Assembly: GCA_035528995.1 (NCBI GenBank)
Contig: DATKXO010000443.1
Span: 1 to 9,077, forward strand
From: DATKXO01 sp035528995
Lineage (GTDB): Bacteria; Planctomycetota; Phycisphaerae; UBA1845
Direction of reading: 5' to 3'
Length of the DNA stretch: 9,077 nt
Every line of letters starts with the position of its first letter. Position 1 is the stretch's first letter. Of the stretch, positions 1 through 5,541 are shown in pieces. Both the position numbers and the translations under genes were made by a program. The notes beneath the pieces were generated by a model. That model saw nothing but the letters and a program-made list of their open reading frames with translations, did no database searches and was not told the DNA's origin.

Positions 1-360
1 GCCCGCGCTGGCAGTGGCGAGACCACAGAGATCGGCGGCGAGACACCGCCAGCAGCGAAGACGGTGGAGCCGGAGCCGAGGCTTCCCGACTACTTGAAGA
101 TCCTTGAACGTTTCGATGACCGAGCCCGGGCGAAGGTCCGCGTGCGGCTGGAGCCGCCGGCCAAGCTGGAGATCCAAACCGACAACGTCAAGCGGCTACG
201 CATCACGCGCATCGGGCTCCCGCTGATGCGGGGACGCAGCACCGTCCTGCGCATCGACGAGCAAGTATTCGAGTGGACGCGACGCTCCGAGGTCGTCGAG
301 CTCGAGCGTTCGCCCAACGGGGTGTGGACGTCGGTCAAGCTGCGAAAGTCCCGCCCATGA
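1..360 (+). CDS. C-terminal part of an unrecognised protein (5' end outside window)
   Basis: The reading frame is open from base 1 to the TGA at 358-360, giving 119 visible residues. A GTG at 64 is the first start-like codon, but nothing marks it as a real start, so I treat the gene as truncated on the left. The first ~25 visible residues are a low-complexity Gly/Glu/Pro/Ala linker. The rest (YLKILERFDDRARAKVRVRL...NVKRLRI...VLRIDEQVFEW...VELERSPNGVW) is rich in alternating hydrophobic strand-like segments and looks like a small C-terminal beta domain. The pattern 'NV-RL-I ... IDxQ ... ELxRxxxGxW' reminds me of the tails of planctomycete prolyl-oligopeptidase/esterase-like proteins; that is an impression, not an assignment. 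Its stop overlaps the methyltransferase start (ATGA at 357-360), so the two genes are probably co-transcribed and translationally coupled. Confidence 0.65.
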   Translation, partial: ARAGSGETTEIGGETPPAAKTVEPEPRLPDYLKILERFDDRARAKVRVRLEPPAKLEIQTDNVKRLRITRIGLPLMRGRSTVLRIDEQVFEWTRRSEVVELERSPNGVWTSVKLRKSRP

Positions 361-968
361 CCGACGAAGCCTGCCCCTACGTTTCCCGTGGCGGCGTGAA
401 GCTCGAAGCGGCCCTGCGTGCGTTCGACGTCAACCCGGCGAGCTGGGTGTGCGCTGACTTCGGCAGCCACGTCGGCGGGTTTGTCGATTGCCTGCTCCAA
501 CATGGGGCCGCGCGGGTGTACGCCGTGGAGCCGGGCTACGGCGTGCTCGACTATCGGCTGCGCAACGATCCACGCGTGGTGGTTTGCGAGCGGACGAACG
601 CGCTGGAGTTTTCATGCCCGGAGCCGTGCGACCTGGTCACGATCGACGTGGGCTGGACGCAGCAACGGCTGATCTTGCCCGCGGCCCGGCGTTGCCTCAA
701 GGCCGAAGCCGGCCGCGTGATTACGCTGGTCAAGCCGCAGTACGAAGCTCCGCAGAACTGGCTGCGTGGCGGCGTGTTGCCGGCCGAGCGCCTCGAAGAG
801 GTGCACGAAACGTGTCGGGCCGACGTGCGGGAGCTCGGGTGGCAGATCGTCAGTGAGACCGAAAGTCCGCTCACCGGCCACGGCGGCAACGTCGAACACC
901 TCTGGCTGCTCCGGATGGACATTGAACCACCAAGACACAGAGACACAAAGAATGGCAAATTGTCTTAG
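357..968 (+). CDS. TlyA/FtsJ-like SAM-dependent 2'-O-methyltransferase, no S4 domain
   Basis: 203 residues from the ATG at 357, chosen because it overlaps the upstream TGA (ATGA) and places the family's conserved YVSRGGVKLEAAL block at residues 8-20. Known TlyA enzymes methylate ribose 2'-OH groups in 16S/23S rRNA and carry an N-terminal S4 RNA-binding domain of about 60 residues, which is absent here. Visible motifs are SAM-binding motif I DFGSHVGGF (34-42; usual form D-GASTGGF), VYAVEPGYGVLDYRLRNDPR (54-73), TIDVGW (95-100), LVKPQYE (124-130) and GHGGNVE (174-180). The expected K-D-K-E catalytic set is present as K15, D97, K126 and E180, so the enzyme looks active. The last ~14 residues (from about 190) are read out of a repeat arm at 926-950 and are probably not ancestral. 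The RNA substrate cannot be told from sequence; a free-standing catalytic domain may need a partner for RNA binding. Confidence 0.85.
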   Translation: MTDEACPYVSRGGVKLEAALRAFDVNPASWVCADFGSHVGGFVDCLLQHGAARVYAVEPGYGVLDYRLRNDPRVVVCERTNALEFSCPEPCDLVTIDVGWTQQRLILPAARRCLKAEAGRVITLVKPQYEAPQNWLRGGVLPAERLEEVHETCRADVRELGWQIVSETESPLTGHGGNVEHLWLLRMDIEPPRHRDTKNGKLS

Positions 969-1082
969 GGATCAAGCGCAGCAGGCGCGGGTGGCAACCG
1001 GCGCCTGCAAATGCTGAAGTTCGCGAGGGTACATCGGCACAAGCGAACATAGCAACCCTTTGTGGCTTGGTGCCTTGGTGGT
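926..1082. repeat. 157-bp inverted-repeat (MITE/REP-like) element
   Basis: The ends are 25-bp inverted arms (926-950 and 1058-1082) matching at 21 of 25 positions. Two smaller hairpins lie between them: GCAGGCGC (981-988) with GCGCCTGC (1001-1008), and GTTCGC (1019-1024) with GCGAAC (1043-1048). The arms belong to an 'ACCACCAAG-CAC--AG' type of sequence that I recall as a dispersed repeat in planctomycete and other environmental genomes; this could not be checked here. It sits between two convergent genes, and its left arm runs into the methyltransferase reading frame. No clear target-site duplication is seen; GGAC occurs on both sides but is offset by 5 bases on the left. It encodes no protein. 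Confidence 0.6.
981..1008. terminator. Possible bidirectional terminator hairpin between convergent genes
   Basis: A perfect 8-bp GC-rich stem (GCAGGCGC/GCGCCTGC) with a 12-base loop lies 13 bases after the methyltransferase stop and about 85 bases beyond the rsfS stop on the other strand. No U-tract follows on either strand, so it is not a canonical intrinsic terminator. Its position between converging genes is the main reason to suspect such a role. Confidence 0.35.
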
Positions 1083-1093
1083 GGACGATCTTG

Positions 1094-1531
1094 TCAGTCG
1101 GCGGAGGGCGATGGCGCTTGTGAAGCGGGCGGCCGCCAGTCGATCTGGGGCGCGTCGCCCCACAGCCCGTCCAGGTCGTAATAGTCGCGGTGGCGCGCGT
1201 CGAACAGGTGGATGATCACGTCCACGTAGTCCGCCAGGATCCAATCGGCCTTGCGCGTGTCGGCCACCCTGAACGGGCTACGGCCCACCGTCTTGGCGTG
1301 CTCCTCGACGAGATCGACGACGGCGTGCATCTGCCGATCGGACGTCCCGGTCCCGATCACGAAGAAGTCGGTCAGGCTGCTCAGCCCGCGCAGATCCAGA
1401 ACGGCGACGCCCTCGGTCTTGTTCTCGTCGGCGATGCGCGCCACCTGGGCGGCGAAGCGCAGCGCATCGTCCGCGTCTCCGGCAACGTTCTCTTCCGCTG
1501 TCACCTGCTCGAGTTCGCCCACAGCCCTCAT
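1094..1531 (-). CDS. rsfS: Ribosomal silencing factor RsfS (DUF143 family)
   Basis: 145 residues. RsfS binds ribosomal protein uL14 on the large subunit, blocks joining with the small subunit and damps translation under nutrient limitation. The family core is clear: LSSLTDFFVIGTGTSDRQ (50-67), then DWILADYVDVIIHLFD (96-111) and RDYYDLDGLWGDA (115-127). The C-terminal tail (WRPPASQAPSPSAD) is low complexity. The ATG at 1531 gives about 20 residues more than a typical N-terminus and has no good Shine-Dalgarno site upstream. A GTG at 1504 (residue 10) is an alternative start, and a TACAAT hexamer overlapping the ATG could be a -10 element that would favour it. The usual neighbour nadD is absent; the gene stands alone, convergent with the methyltransferase and divergent from the beta-helix gene. 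Confidence 0.93.
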   Translation of the reverse strand: MRAVGELEQVTAEENVAGDADDALRFAAQVARIADENKTEGVAVLDLRGLSSLTDFFVIGTGTSDRQMHAVVDLVEEHAKTVGRSPFRVADTRKADWILADYVDVIIHLFDARHRDYYDLDGLWGDAPQIDWRPPASQAPSPSAD

Positions 1532-1673
1532 TGTACGCCGGGCGGGGCCGCGCGAAAACCGGGCGGGTGCTTTGGTGACGCTCAGCCAGTTGCGGCTGGG
1601 TCGAGGGTGGGGGGTTGAACGGTTGAGAGGTCGGTGCGAGAAGGGATTCTCGTACCAGCGGCCGACGTGGGAG
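1532..1673. other. Divergent intergenic region upstream of rsfS and the beta-helix gene
   Basis: No coding sequence is supported here. It holds a hairpin CTCAGCC/GGCTGGG (1581-1587 and 1594-1600, one G-T pair), a direct repeat GGTTGA at 1613-1618 and 1621-1626, and the palindrome at 1633-1656 listed separately. No strong promoter for rsfS was found on the minus strand. Confidence 0.5.
1633..1656. promoter_or_regulatory. Inverted repeat just upstream of the beta-helix gene promoter
   Basis: GGTGCGAGAA (1633-1642) pairs with TTCTCGTACC (1647-1656) over 10 bp with one G-T pair. The four-base centre GGGA fits a GNRA tetraloop in plus-strand RNA. It ends 17 bases before the -35 box at 1674, a usual place for an activator or repressor site. 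It could instead be an RNA hairpin if a transcript from further upstream crosses it. Confidence 0.4.
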
Positions 1674-1702
1674 TTGACACGGGTTGCGGCCTGCTGTATG
1701 AT
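1674..1702 (+). promoter_or_regulatory. Sigma70-type promoter of the beta-helix/dockerin gene
   Basis: TTGACA (1674-1679, 6/6 to consensus) is separated by exactly 17 bases from TATGAT (1697-1702, 5/6). The predicted transcription start is near 1709, leaving a leader of about 79 bases before the ATG at 1788. This is the best promoter match in the window. Confidence 0.8.
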
Positions 1703-1712
1703 AGTTTGTGCA

Positions 1713-1736
1713 CGTCCGTTTCATGTTTGACGGACG
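1713..1736 (+). promoter_or_regulatory. Hairpin near the 5' end of the beta-helix gene leader
   Basis: CGTCCGT (1713-1719) and ACGGACG (1730-1736) form a perfect 7-bp stem around a 10-base loop, starting about 4 bases after the predicted transcription start. Such a 5' hairpin could stabilise the mRNA. It lies too far from the ribosome binding site to mask it directly. Confidence 0.4.
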
Positions 1737-1774
1737 GCGGTGCGCGCGAGGCATTCGGTGGTGGCGAACCAGAC

Positions 1775-1779
1775 AGGAG
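1775..1779 (+). promoter_or_regulatory. Shine-Dalgarno site fixing the beta-helix gene start
   Basis: AGGAG lies 8 bases before the ATG at 1788. The reading frame is open further upstream to 1740, but only the 1788 start has this site and puts the signal peptide at the very N-terminus. Confidence 0.8.
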
Positions 1780-1787
1780 TAGATGTC

Positions 1788-3080
1788 ATGCGCGCTCACA
1801 TCCCAATTCTCACGCTGATGCTGCTGGTCACGCCCGTGGTCGTACCCGGGCTGACGGCAGCGACCGCCAACGCCGAGGTGATCACCGTCTGCTGGGACGG
1901 CAGCGGGGACTATCTCACGATCCAGGAGGGCATCGATGCTGCCTCAGGCGGCGACGAAGTCGTCGTCTGCGACGGAACGTACACCGGCCCACTCAACAAG
2001 AATCTCGACTTCCACGGCAAAGCCATCACCGTCCGCTCGGCCAACGGCCCGGAAAACTGCATCATCGACTGCGAGAACGACGGGCGCGGGTTCCACTTCC
2101 AGAGCGGCGAGCCTACCGAGGCCCTCGTGGACGGATTCACGATTGTCAACGGTCATGAGTGGCTGGGTGCCGCCATATACTGCGACGGCGCGAGTCCAAC
2201 CATCGCAAATTGCCACATGATCGGGAATTCAGCCGACGGCGGAGGCGGTGCTATTGCCTGGTACTATTCTGATACGGCGGCCATTATCAATTGCACTATC
2301 ATCGGCAACTATTGCGGGTATCTCGGGGGCGGCATCCTTTGGCACGATATTGGCACGGGTGTGATCGTAAACTGCAAAATCGCAGGGAATAGCTCAGGGT
2401 TTGTTATAGGCGGTCTCAGTGTGGCTCTTTATGGTGGCACTGCCGATGTCAGCGGATGCACAATTGTAGGAAACTCTTCGGTGGATCCAGCGGACTGCGC
2501 GTGCGAGCTGTCAGGCGCCGTCAACGTGGTCAACTCGGTTCTGTGGGATAACACCCCGTGTCAAGTGGAGGGGGGCTTCGTCAGCTATTGCGACGTACAA
2601 GGCGGCCGGGATGGCGAGGGGAACATCGACGCTGATCCGCTGTTCCTCGATCCTGACGGCCCGGACGATGATCCGAGCACGTGGGAAGACAACGATTACC
2701 GTCTGTCGATAGGTTCGCCGTGCATCGACGCAGGTGACAACGATGGCGTGCCCGCCGACGTGCTGGACCTCGACGGAGACGACGACACGGAGGAGCCGAT
2801 GCCATTCGACCTGGGCGGCGACCTGCGGTTCATCGATGACCCAGACACGGATGACACCGGCCACGGCGAGCCGCCGATCGTGGACATGGGGGCGTACGAG
2901 TATCAGATCCCGGGCGACCTGAACGGCGATGGGGGCGTCGATCACGCGGATCTCAACCTCCTGTTGAGCGACTGGGGTTGCAGCGGCGGGGACTGTCCCG
3001 GCGACTGCGATTTCGACGGTGACACTGACCACTCGGATTTGGGCATTCTGCTGCACTACTGGGGCACGGGGTCGCCGTAG
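1788..3080 (+). CDS. Secreted right-handed beta-helix protein with C-terminal dockerin
   Basis: 430 residues. A signal peptide spans about 1-29 (hydrophobic ILTLMLLVTPVVV, cleavage after ATANA), so the protein is exported. Residues ~31-255 form a parallel beta-helix, seen as short turns such as SPTIANCHMIGNSADGGGGAI (first part 136-154), AAIINCTIIGN and TADVSGCTIVGN, each with an inward-facing Asn/Cys ladder. Residues ~246-373 follow the 'choice-of-anchor Q' pattern: NSVLWDN, DADPLFLDPDGPDDDPSTWEDNDY, SPCIDAGD and finally DMGAYEYQ. A type I dockerin (two Ca-binding loops, DLNGDGGVDHAD at 377-388 and DCDFDGDTDHSD at 406-417) ends the protein. Many beta-helix proteins bind or cleave polysaccharides, but no catalytic site is recognisable here. 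The middle third is clearly AT-richer than its flanks. It has its own promoter and ribosome binding site. Confidence 0.9.
   Translation: MRAHIPILTLMLLVTPVVVPGLTAATANAEVITVCWDGSGDYLTIQEGIDAASGGDEVVVCDGTYTGPLNKNLDFHGKAITVRSANGPENCIIDCENDGRGFHFQSGEPTEALVDGFTIVNGHEWLGAAIYCDGASPTIANCHMIGNSADGGGGAIAWYYSDTAAIINCTIIGNYCGYLGGGILWHDIGTGVIVNCKIAGNSSGFVIGGLSVALYGGTADVSGCTIVGNSSVDPADCACELSGAVNVVNSVLWDNTPCQVEGGFVSYCDVQGGRDGEGNIDADPLFLDPDGPDDDPSTWEDNDYRLSIGSPCIDAGDNDGVPADVLDLDGDDDTEEPMPFDLGGDLRFIDDPDTDDTGHGEPPIVDMGAYEYQIPGDLNGDGGVDHADLNLLLSDWGCSGGDCPGDCDFDGDTDHSDLGILLHYWGTGSP
2907..3080 (+). repeat. Dockerin-coding module, copy A
   Basis: These 58 codons, from IPGDLNGDG to the stop, align without gaps to bases 5368-5541 in the next gene. 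By hand count 131 of 174 bases (about 75%) and 42 of 57 residues (about 74%) match. Both Ca-binding loops and the two Cys of the inter-loop segment C-GG-CPGDC are kept. It is continuous with the post-stop repeat at 3081-3133. Confidence 0.85.
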
Positions 3081-3090
3081 GGGCGACCCC
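3068..3090 (+). terminator. Hairpin enclosing the stop codon of the beta-helix gene
   Basis: GGGGTCGCC (3068-3076) and GGCGACCCC (3082-3090) form a perfect 9-bp stem whose 5-base loop GTAGG contains the TAG stop. There is no U-tract. It may protect the mRNA 3' end or be a dispersed palindromic repeat. The equivalent place in the next gene pairs at only 6 of 9 positions, so this form is not conserved. Confidence 0.4.
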
Positions 3091-3133
3091 ACAGCCGAGT
3101 GGCAGGTCTCGTTCCTCGACCTGCCCTACGTGG
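3081..3133 (+). repeat. Conserved post-stop element, copy A
   Basis: The 53 bases directly after the beta-helix gene's TAG match 5542-5594 at 48 of 53 positions. The predicted fold is GACC-CCAC (3085-3092), loop AGCCGA, GTGG (3099-3102), two-base bulge CA, GGTC (3105-3108). An alternative, mutually exclusive hairpin in this copy pairs GGCAGGTC (3101-3108) with GACCTGCC (3118-3125). Sequence similarity to copy B stops soon after 3133. No start codon or ribosome binding site suggests a separate gene. Confidence 0.75.
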
Positions 3134-3372
3134 TGGACCTCAGCTCGACCGACCCCGGGCGCCTCCTGCGGCCCCTGGCCGGATCCAGCACGTTCGCTGC
3201 GGATGACCGCGCCGCCGGCCGCGAATACGTGTCGCTGCTCACACACGGAAAGGGCATTCCGTCGTCGCGCCGCCGCGCCAGCAGATATCACCGCCCGACC
3301 ACAGTGGGTGATGGCGGGTGCTGCCTCCTGACCCGGAAGCCGTGAAAGTCAGCAGCATCGCTCTCAAGGCTG
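3134..3372. other. Intergenic spacer with no recognised feature
   Basis: Between the post-stop element and the next promoter I see no gene with a credible start site and no tRNA-like fold. An open frame runs through it, but it only continues the out-of-frame shadow of the upstream gene and has no ribosome binding site. Confidence 0.5.
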
Positions 3373-3378
3373 TATAAT
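3373..3378 (+). promoter_or_regulatory. Perfect -10 box of the FG-GAP/dockerin gene promoter
   Basis: TATAAT matches the sigma70 -10 consensus exactly. No good -35 box lies 16-18 bases upstream (CAGCAG at 3350-3355), so an activator may help. The local context GCTGTATAAT resembles GCTGTATGAT of the beta-helix gene promoter at 1693-1702. The predicted start near 3385 would give a leader of about 150 bases. Confidence 0.6.
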
Positions 3379-3393
3379 GTAGCTTGGTTGTCG

Positions 3394-3490
3394 GAGAGGC
3401 GTGTGCGTGGCGACCGAGCCGCTCCGGCGTCTCTCGCAGCGGCCTGGCCGCGGCGGGGAAAGGGTGTGGTTCCGTTCCCGTACCGACGGG
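3394..3490 (+). promoter_or_regulatory. Structured 5' leader of the FG-GAP/dockerin gene
   Basis: Three hairpins can be drawn in the ~150-base leader. The first pairs GAGAGGCG (3394-3401) with CGTCTCTC (3428-3435, one G-T pair) and carries an inner stem GTGGC/GCCGC (3407-3411 and 3418-3422) closed by the loop GACCGA. The second is GCGGCC/GGCCGC (3439-3451). The third is CCCGT-ACCG-ACGGG (3477-3490). It matches no riboswitch class that I recognise. In GC-rich DNA such stems also arise by chance, so a regulatory role is only possible. Confidence 0.3.
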
Positions 3491-3518
3491 GCTCGCTCAA
3501 TGCGGGATACCCCCCGTC

Positions 3519-3530
3519 AAAGGAGGAGGA
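3519..3530 (+). promoter_or_regulatory. Extended Shine-Dalgarno site fixing the FG-GAP gene start
   Basis: AAAGGAGGAGGA contains the full anti-16S match AAGGAGG and lies 4 to 8 bases before the ATG at 3535. It rules out the longer open frame starting at the TTG at 3388, which would bury the signal peptide 49 residues inside the protein. Confidence 0.9.
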
Positions 3531-3534
3531 TGAC

Positions 3535-5541
3535 ATGTCGAGCCGAATTGCGGTCTGGGGATTGGTCAGGTCAATCTGGGGGCCGTTCCTGCTGGCGAGC
3601 CTCGCCATCGTCACACTGCCTGGGCAGGCGCGGGCTGACGGGCGAGGAGAGACGCTCTCCATCACTGATCCCTTGGAGAACGATATTTTCAGGGCCGGCG
3701 ACGTCGTGGAGATCGCCGGAACCGTGATGGGCGAGAGCTTCCAGAGTTACTGCGTGGATTGGGGCTTCGGCGACGATCCGACCGAGTGGTTTACAACCGG
3801 CGTTGAACTGATGAACGGGGGCACTGAGCCGGTTGAAGACGGTACCCTGGCCCTGTGGGACACAGCCTCGATCATCGCGGCTACTTTCACTACGGTGCGC
3901 GTGGTCGCGGTTTTCAGTGAGTTCCAGCTCGAAGAGCGGCGCACGCTATATCTCGATCCCACGTTCAAGCAGGGCTGGCCCGCCAAGCTCTACGGCGACC
4001 CCGACGTGATCGCGTTTGTCGAACCCACCGCCGCCGATTTGAACAACGACGGTTCCGACGAGATCATCGTCTACCTGGGCGGCGTCGTGCCGTTGTTGTA
4101 CGTGCTTGATTGCGACGGCGATGTTCTGCCGAACTATCCCGTAGAGGTTGAGCCGGCCAGCGGCCTCGACGTCCGGCTGCCATATCCCGCTGTCGCTGAC
4201 ATCAACAACGACGAGTTTGACGAGATAATTGTGTTCCGACCCAAGAACATGCACGGCGACTGCGACGATCCGCCGTGCGTCCTGATATACAACTACAGCG
4301 GTCAGTTACTGAGCACGTTTCCGGTCAGTTATCCCGACCATCCCGGTTTCTCCGGCACTTGTCGCGAGTTTTCCTGGGGCCGACAGCGCTTATCGCTGGC
4401 CGATCTGAATCGCGACGGGAACCTGGAGATCGTCATCATCAGCGAAATGGCGGTCACCGCCCTGGACAACCAGGGGAACACTCTGGATGGCTGGCCCAAG
4501 CAGCTGCCCGGGTGGGTGGCCGGACCCCACGAAGGCTACGCTTCGTTCGGCAACCTGGACGCCGATGATGACCTGGAAATCGTAATCGCCGATGACTGGT
4601 CGGATCCGCCGAATCAGCCCGGCGTGGATAAGGGGCGCGTGTACGCGTTCAACTACGACGGGAGCGACGTTCCGGGATGGCCGGTGACGACGCGCGACTA
4701 CAGCTTTGCATCTCCGAGCATCGGTGACATCAACAATGACGGGCAAGAGGAGATTGTGGTCGCGTTCAGGGATACCGGCGGCCAGCCCTGCGATTGGGGC
4801 ATCACCGTCTACGACAGACATGGGGCTGTGGTGGACGGATGGCCGCAACTGGCCGGGGAGAAGGTCTTCAGCAACCCCGCTCTGGCGGACTTCGACGGAG
4901 ATGGTCAACTGGAAATCGTGGTCAGTATAGACAACAGGCAAACGTATGTGTTCAGAAGCGACGGAACCATCGTGGACGGCTGGCCGCAGTGGATGTGCTG
5001 GACGGATTGGTATTCCCCGGCCGTCGGCGACATAACCGGCGACGGGGTCCCCGACGTTGTGGCAAACACGGAGGCTCGGCCGCTTTGCTCAGTCTACGCC
5101 TGGGATTTTCAGGGCGAGCTGATTGACGGGTTCCCCAAAGTGACCGGCGGCTCCGTCTTGGGTCCCCCGGCCATCGCCGACATCGACAATGACGGCTTGG
5201 CGGAGCTGATCGCCGCTTCGAATGAAAGAAGCTCGGGGCCGGGAGACCCGCTCGTCCGCGCCGACGTCTACGTGTGGGAGCTCGGTGCCCCGTATATCCC
5301 GGCAACCATGCACTGGCCGATGTTCCAGCACGATCTGCGACGCTCGGGCCGGTACGAACCGCCGCGCATTCCCGGCGATCTCAACGGCGACGGCTGCGTG
5401 GATCAGGCGGACCTGGGCATCCTGCTGGCGGACTGGGATTGCACCGGCGGCAATTGCCCCGGCGACTGCGACGGCGACGGCGATACCGACCAGTCCGATC
5501 TGGGCGTCCTCCTGGCCCACTGGGGCGCGGGCTGCCCGTAG
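3535..5541 (+). CDS. Secreted FG-GAP/VCBS beta-propeller protein with C-terminal dockerin
   Basis: 668 residues. A signal peptide spans about 1-34 (hydrophobic core IWGPFLLASLAIVTL, cleavage after QARA). Residues ~40-140 look like an Ig-like beta-sandwich (LSITDPLENDIFRAGDVVEI). Residues ~145-600 carry eight FG-GAP-type Ca-binding loops: DLNNDGSDE (168), DINNDEFDE (222), DLNRDGNLE (290), NLDADDDLE (340), DINNDGQEE (398), DFDGDGQLE (452), DITGDGVPD (499) and DIDNDGLAE (549). Most repeats end in a strand of the type DGWPK/Q. MHWPMFQHDLRRSGRY (592-607) is a common closing motif of this group. A type I dockerin follows at 614-664. The fold is an integrin-alpha-like propeller, usually involved in binding proteins or glycans outside the cell; no enzyme active site is visible. 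The second and fourth loops lack the usual glycine (NNDEFD, DADDD). It has its own promoter and a strong ribosome binding site. Confidence 0.9.
   Translation: MSSRIAVWGLVRSIWGPFLLASLAIVTLPGQARADGRGETLSITDPLENDIFRAGDVVEIAGTVMGESFQSYCVDWGFGDDPTEWFTTGVELMNGGTEPVEDGTLALWDTASIIAATFTTVRVVAVFSEFQLEERRTLYLDPTFKQGWPAKLYGDPDVIAFVEPTAADLNNDGSDEIIVYLGGVVPLLYVLDCDGDVLPNYPVEVEPASGLDVRLPYPAVADINNDEFDEIIVFRPKNMHGDCDDPPCVLIYNYSGQLLSTFPVSYPDHPGFSGTCREFSWGRQRLSLADLNRDGNLEIVIISEMAVTALDNQGNTLDGWPKQLPGWVAGPHEGYASFGNLDADDDLEIVIADDWSDPPNQPGVDKGRVYAFNYDGSDVPGWPVTTRDYSFASPSIGDINNDGQEEIVVAFRDTGGQPCDWGITVYDRHGAVVDGWPQLAGEKVFSNPALADFDGDGQLEIVVSIDNRQTYVFRSDGTIVDGWPQWMCWTDWYSPAVGDITGDGVPDVVANTEARPLCSVYAWDFQGELIDGFPKVTGGSVLGPPAIADIDNDGLAELIAASNERSSGPGDPLVRADVYVWELGAPYIPATMHWPMFQHDLRRSGRYEPPRIPGDLNGDGCVDQADLGILLADWDCTGGNCPGDCDGDGDTDQSDLGVLLAHWGAGCP
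5368..5541 (+). repeat. Dockerin-coding module, copy B
   Basis: 58 codons aligned without gaps to copy A at 2907-3080 (about 75% base identity by hand count). The Ca-binding loops are DLNGDGCVDQAD and DCDGDGDTDQSD. It is continuous with the post-stop element at 5542-5594. Confidence 0.85.

Noticed and set aside
917..1086. GGAC on both sides of the inverted-repeat element as a target-site duplication
   Set aside because: The left copy is 5 bases away from the arm while the right copy adjoins it, and a 4-base match is weak.
1145..1175. A stretch in rsfS resembling part of the post-stop element (GCCCCACAGCC)
   Set aside because: It lies in conserved RsfS codons (DLDGLWGDA) and the match is short, so chance explains it.
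1740..1787. 16-residue N-terminal extension of the beta-helix protein
   Set aside because: The ATG at 1788 has AGGAG at the right spacing and begins the signal peptide.
2511..3092. 193-codon minus-strand frame within the beta-helix gene
   Set aside because: It is a Val/Arg/Ala-rich shadow of the Asp/Gly-rich dockerin gene, a common artefact in GC-rich DNA.
3388..3534. 49-residue N-terminal extension of the FG-GAP protein from a TTG
   Set aside because: It would bury the signal peptide; the ATG at 3535 has a full AAGGAGG site and the extension is leader sequence.
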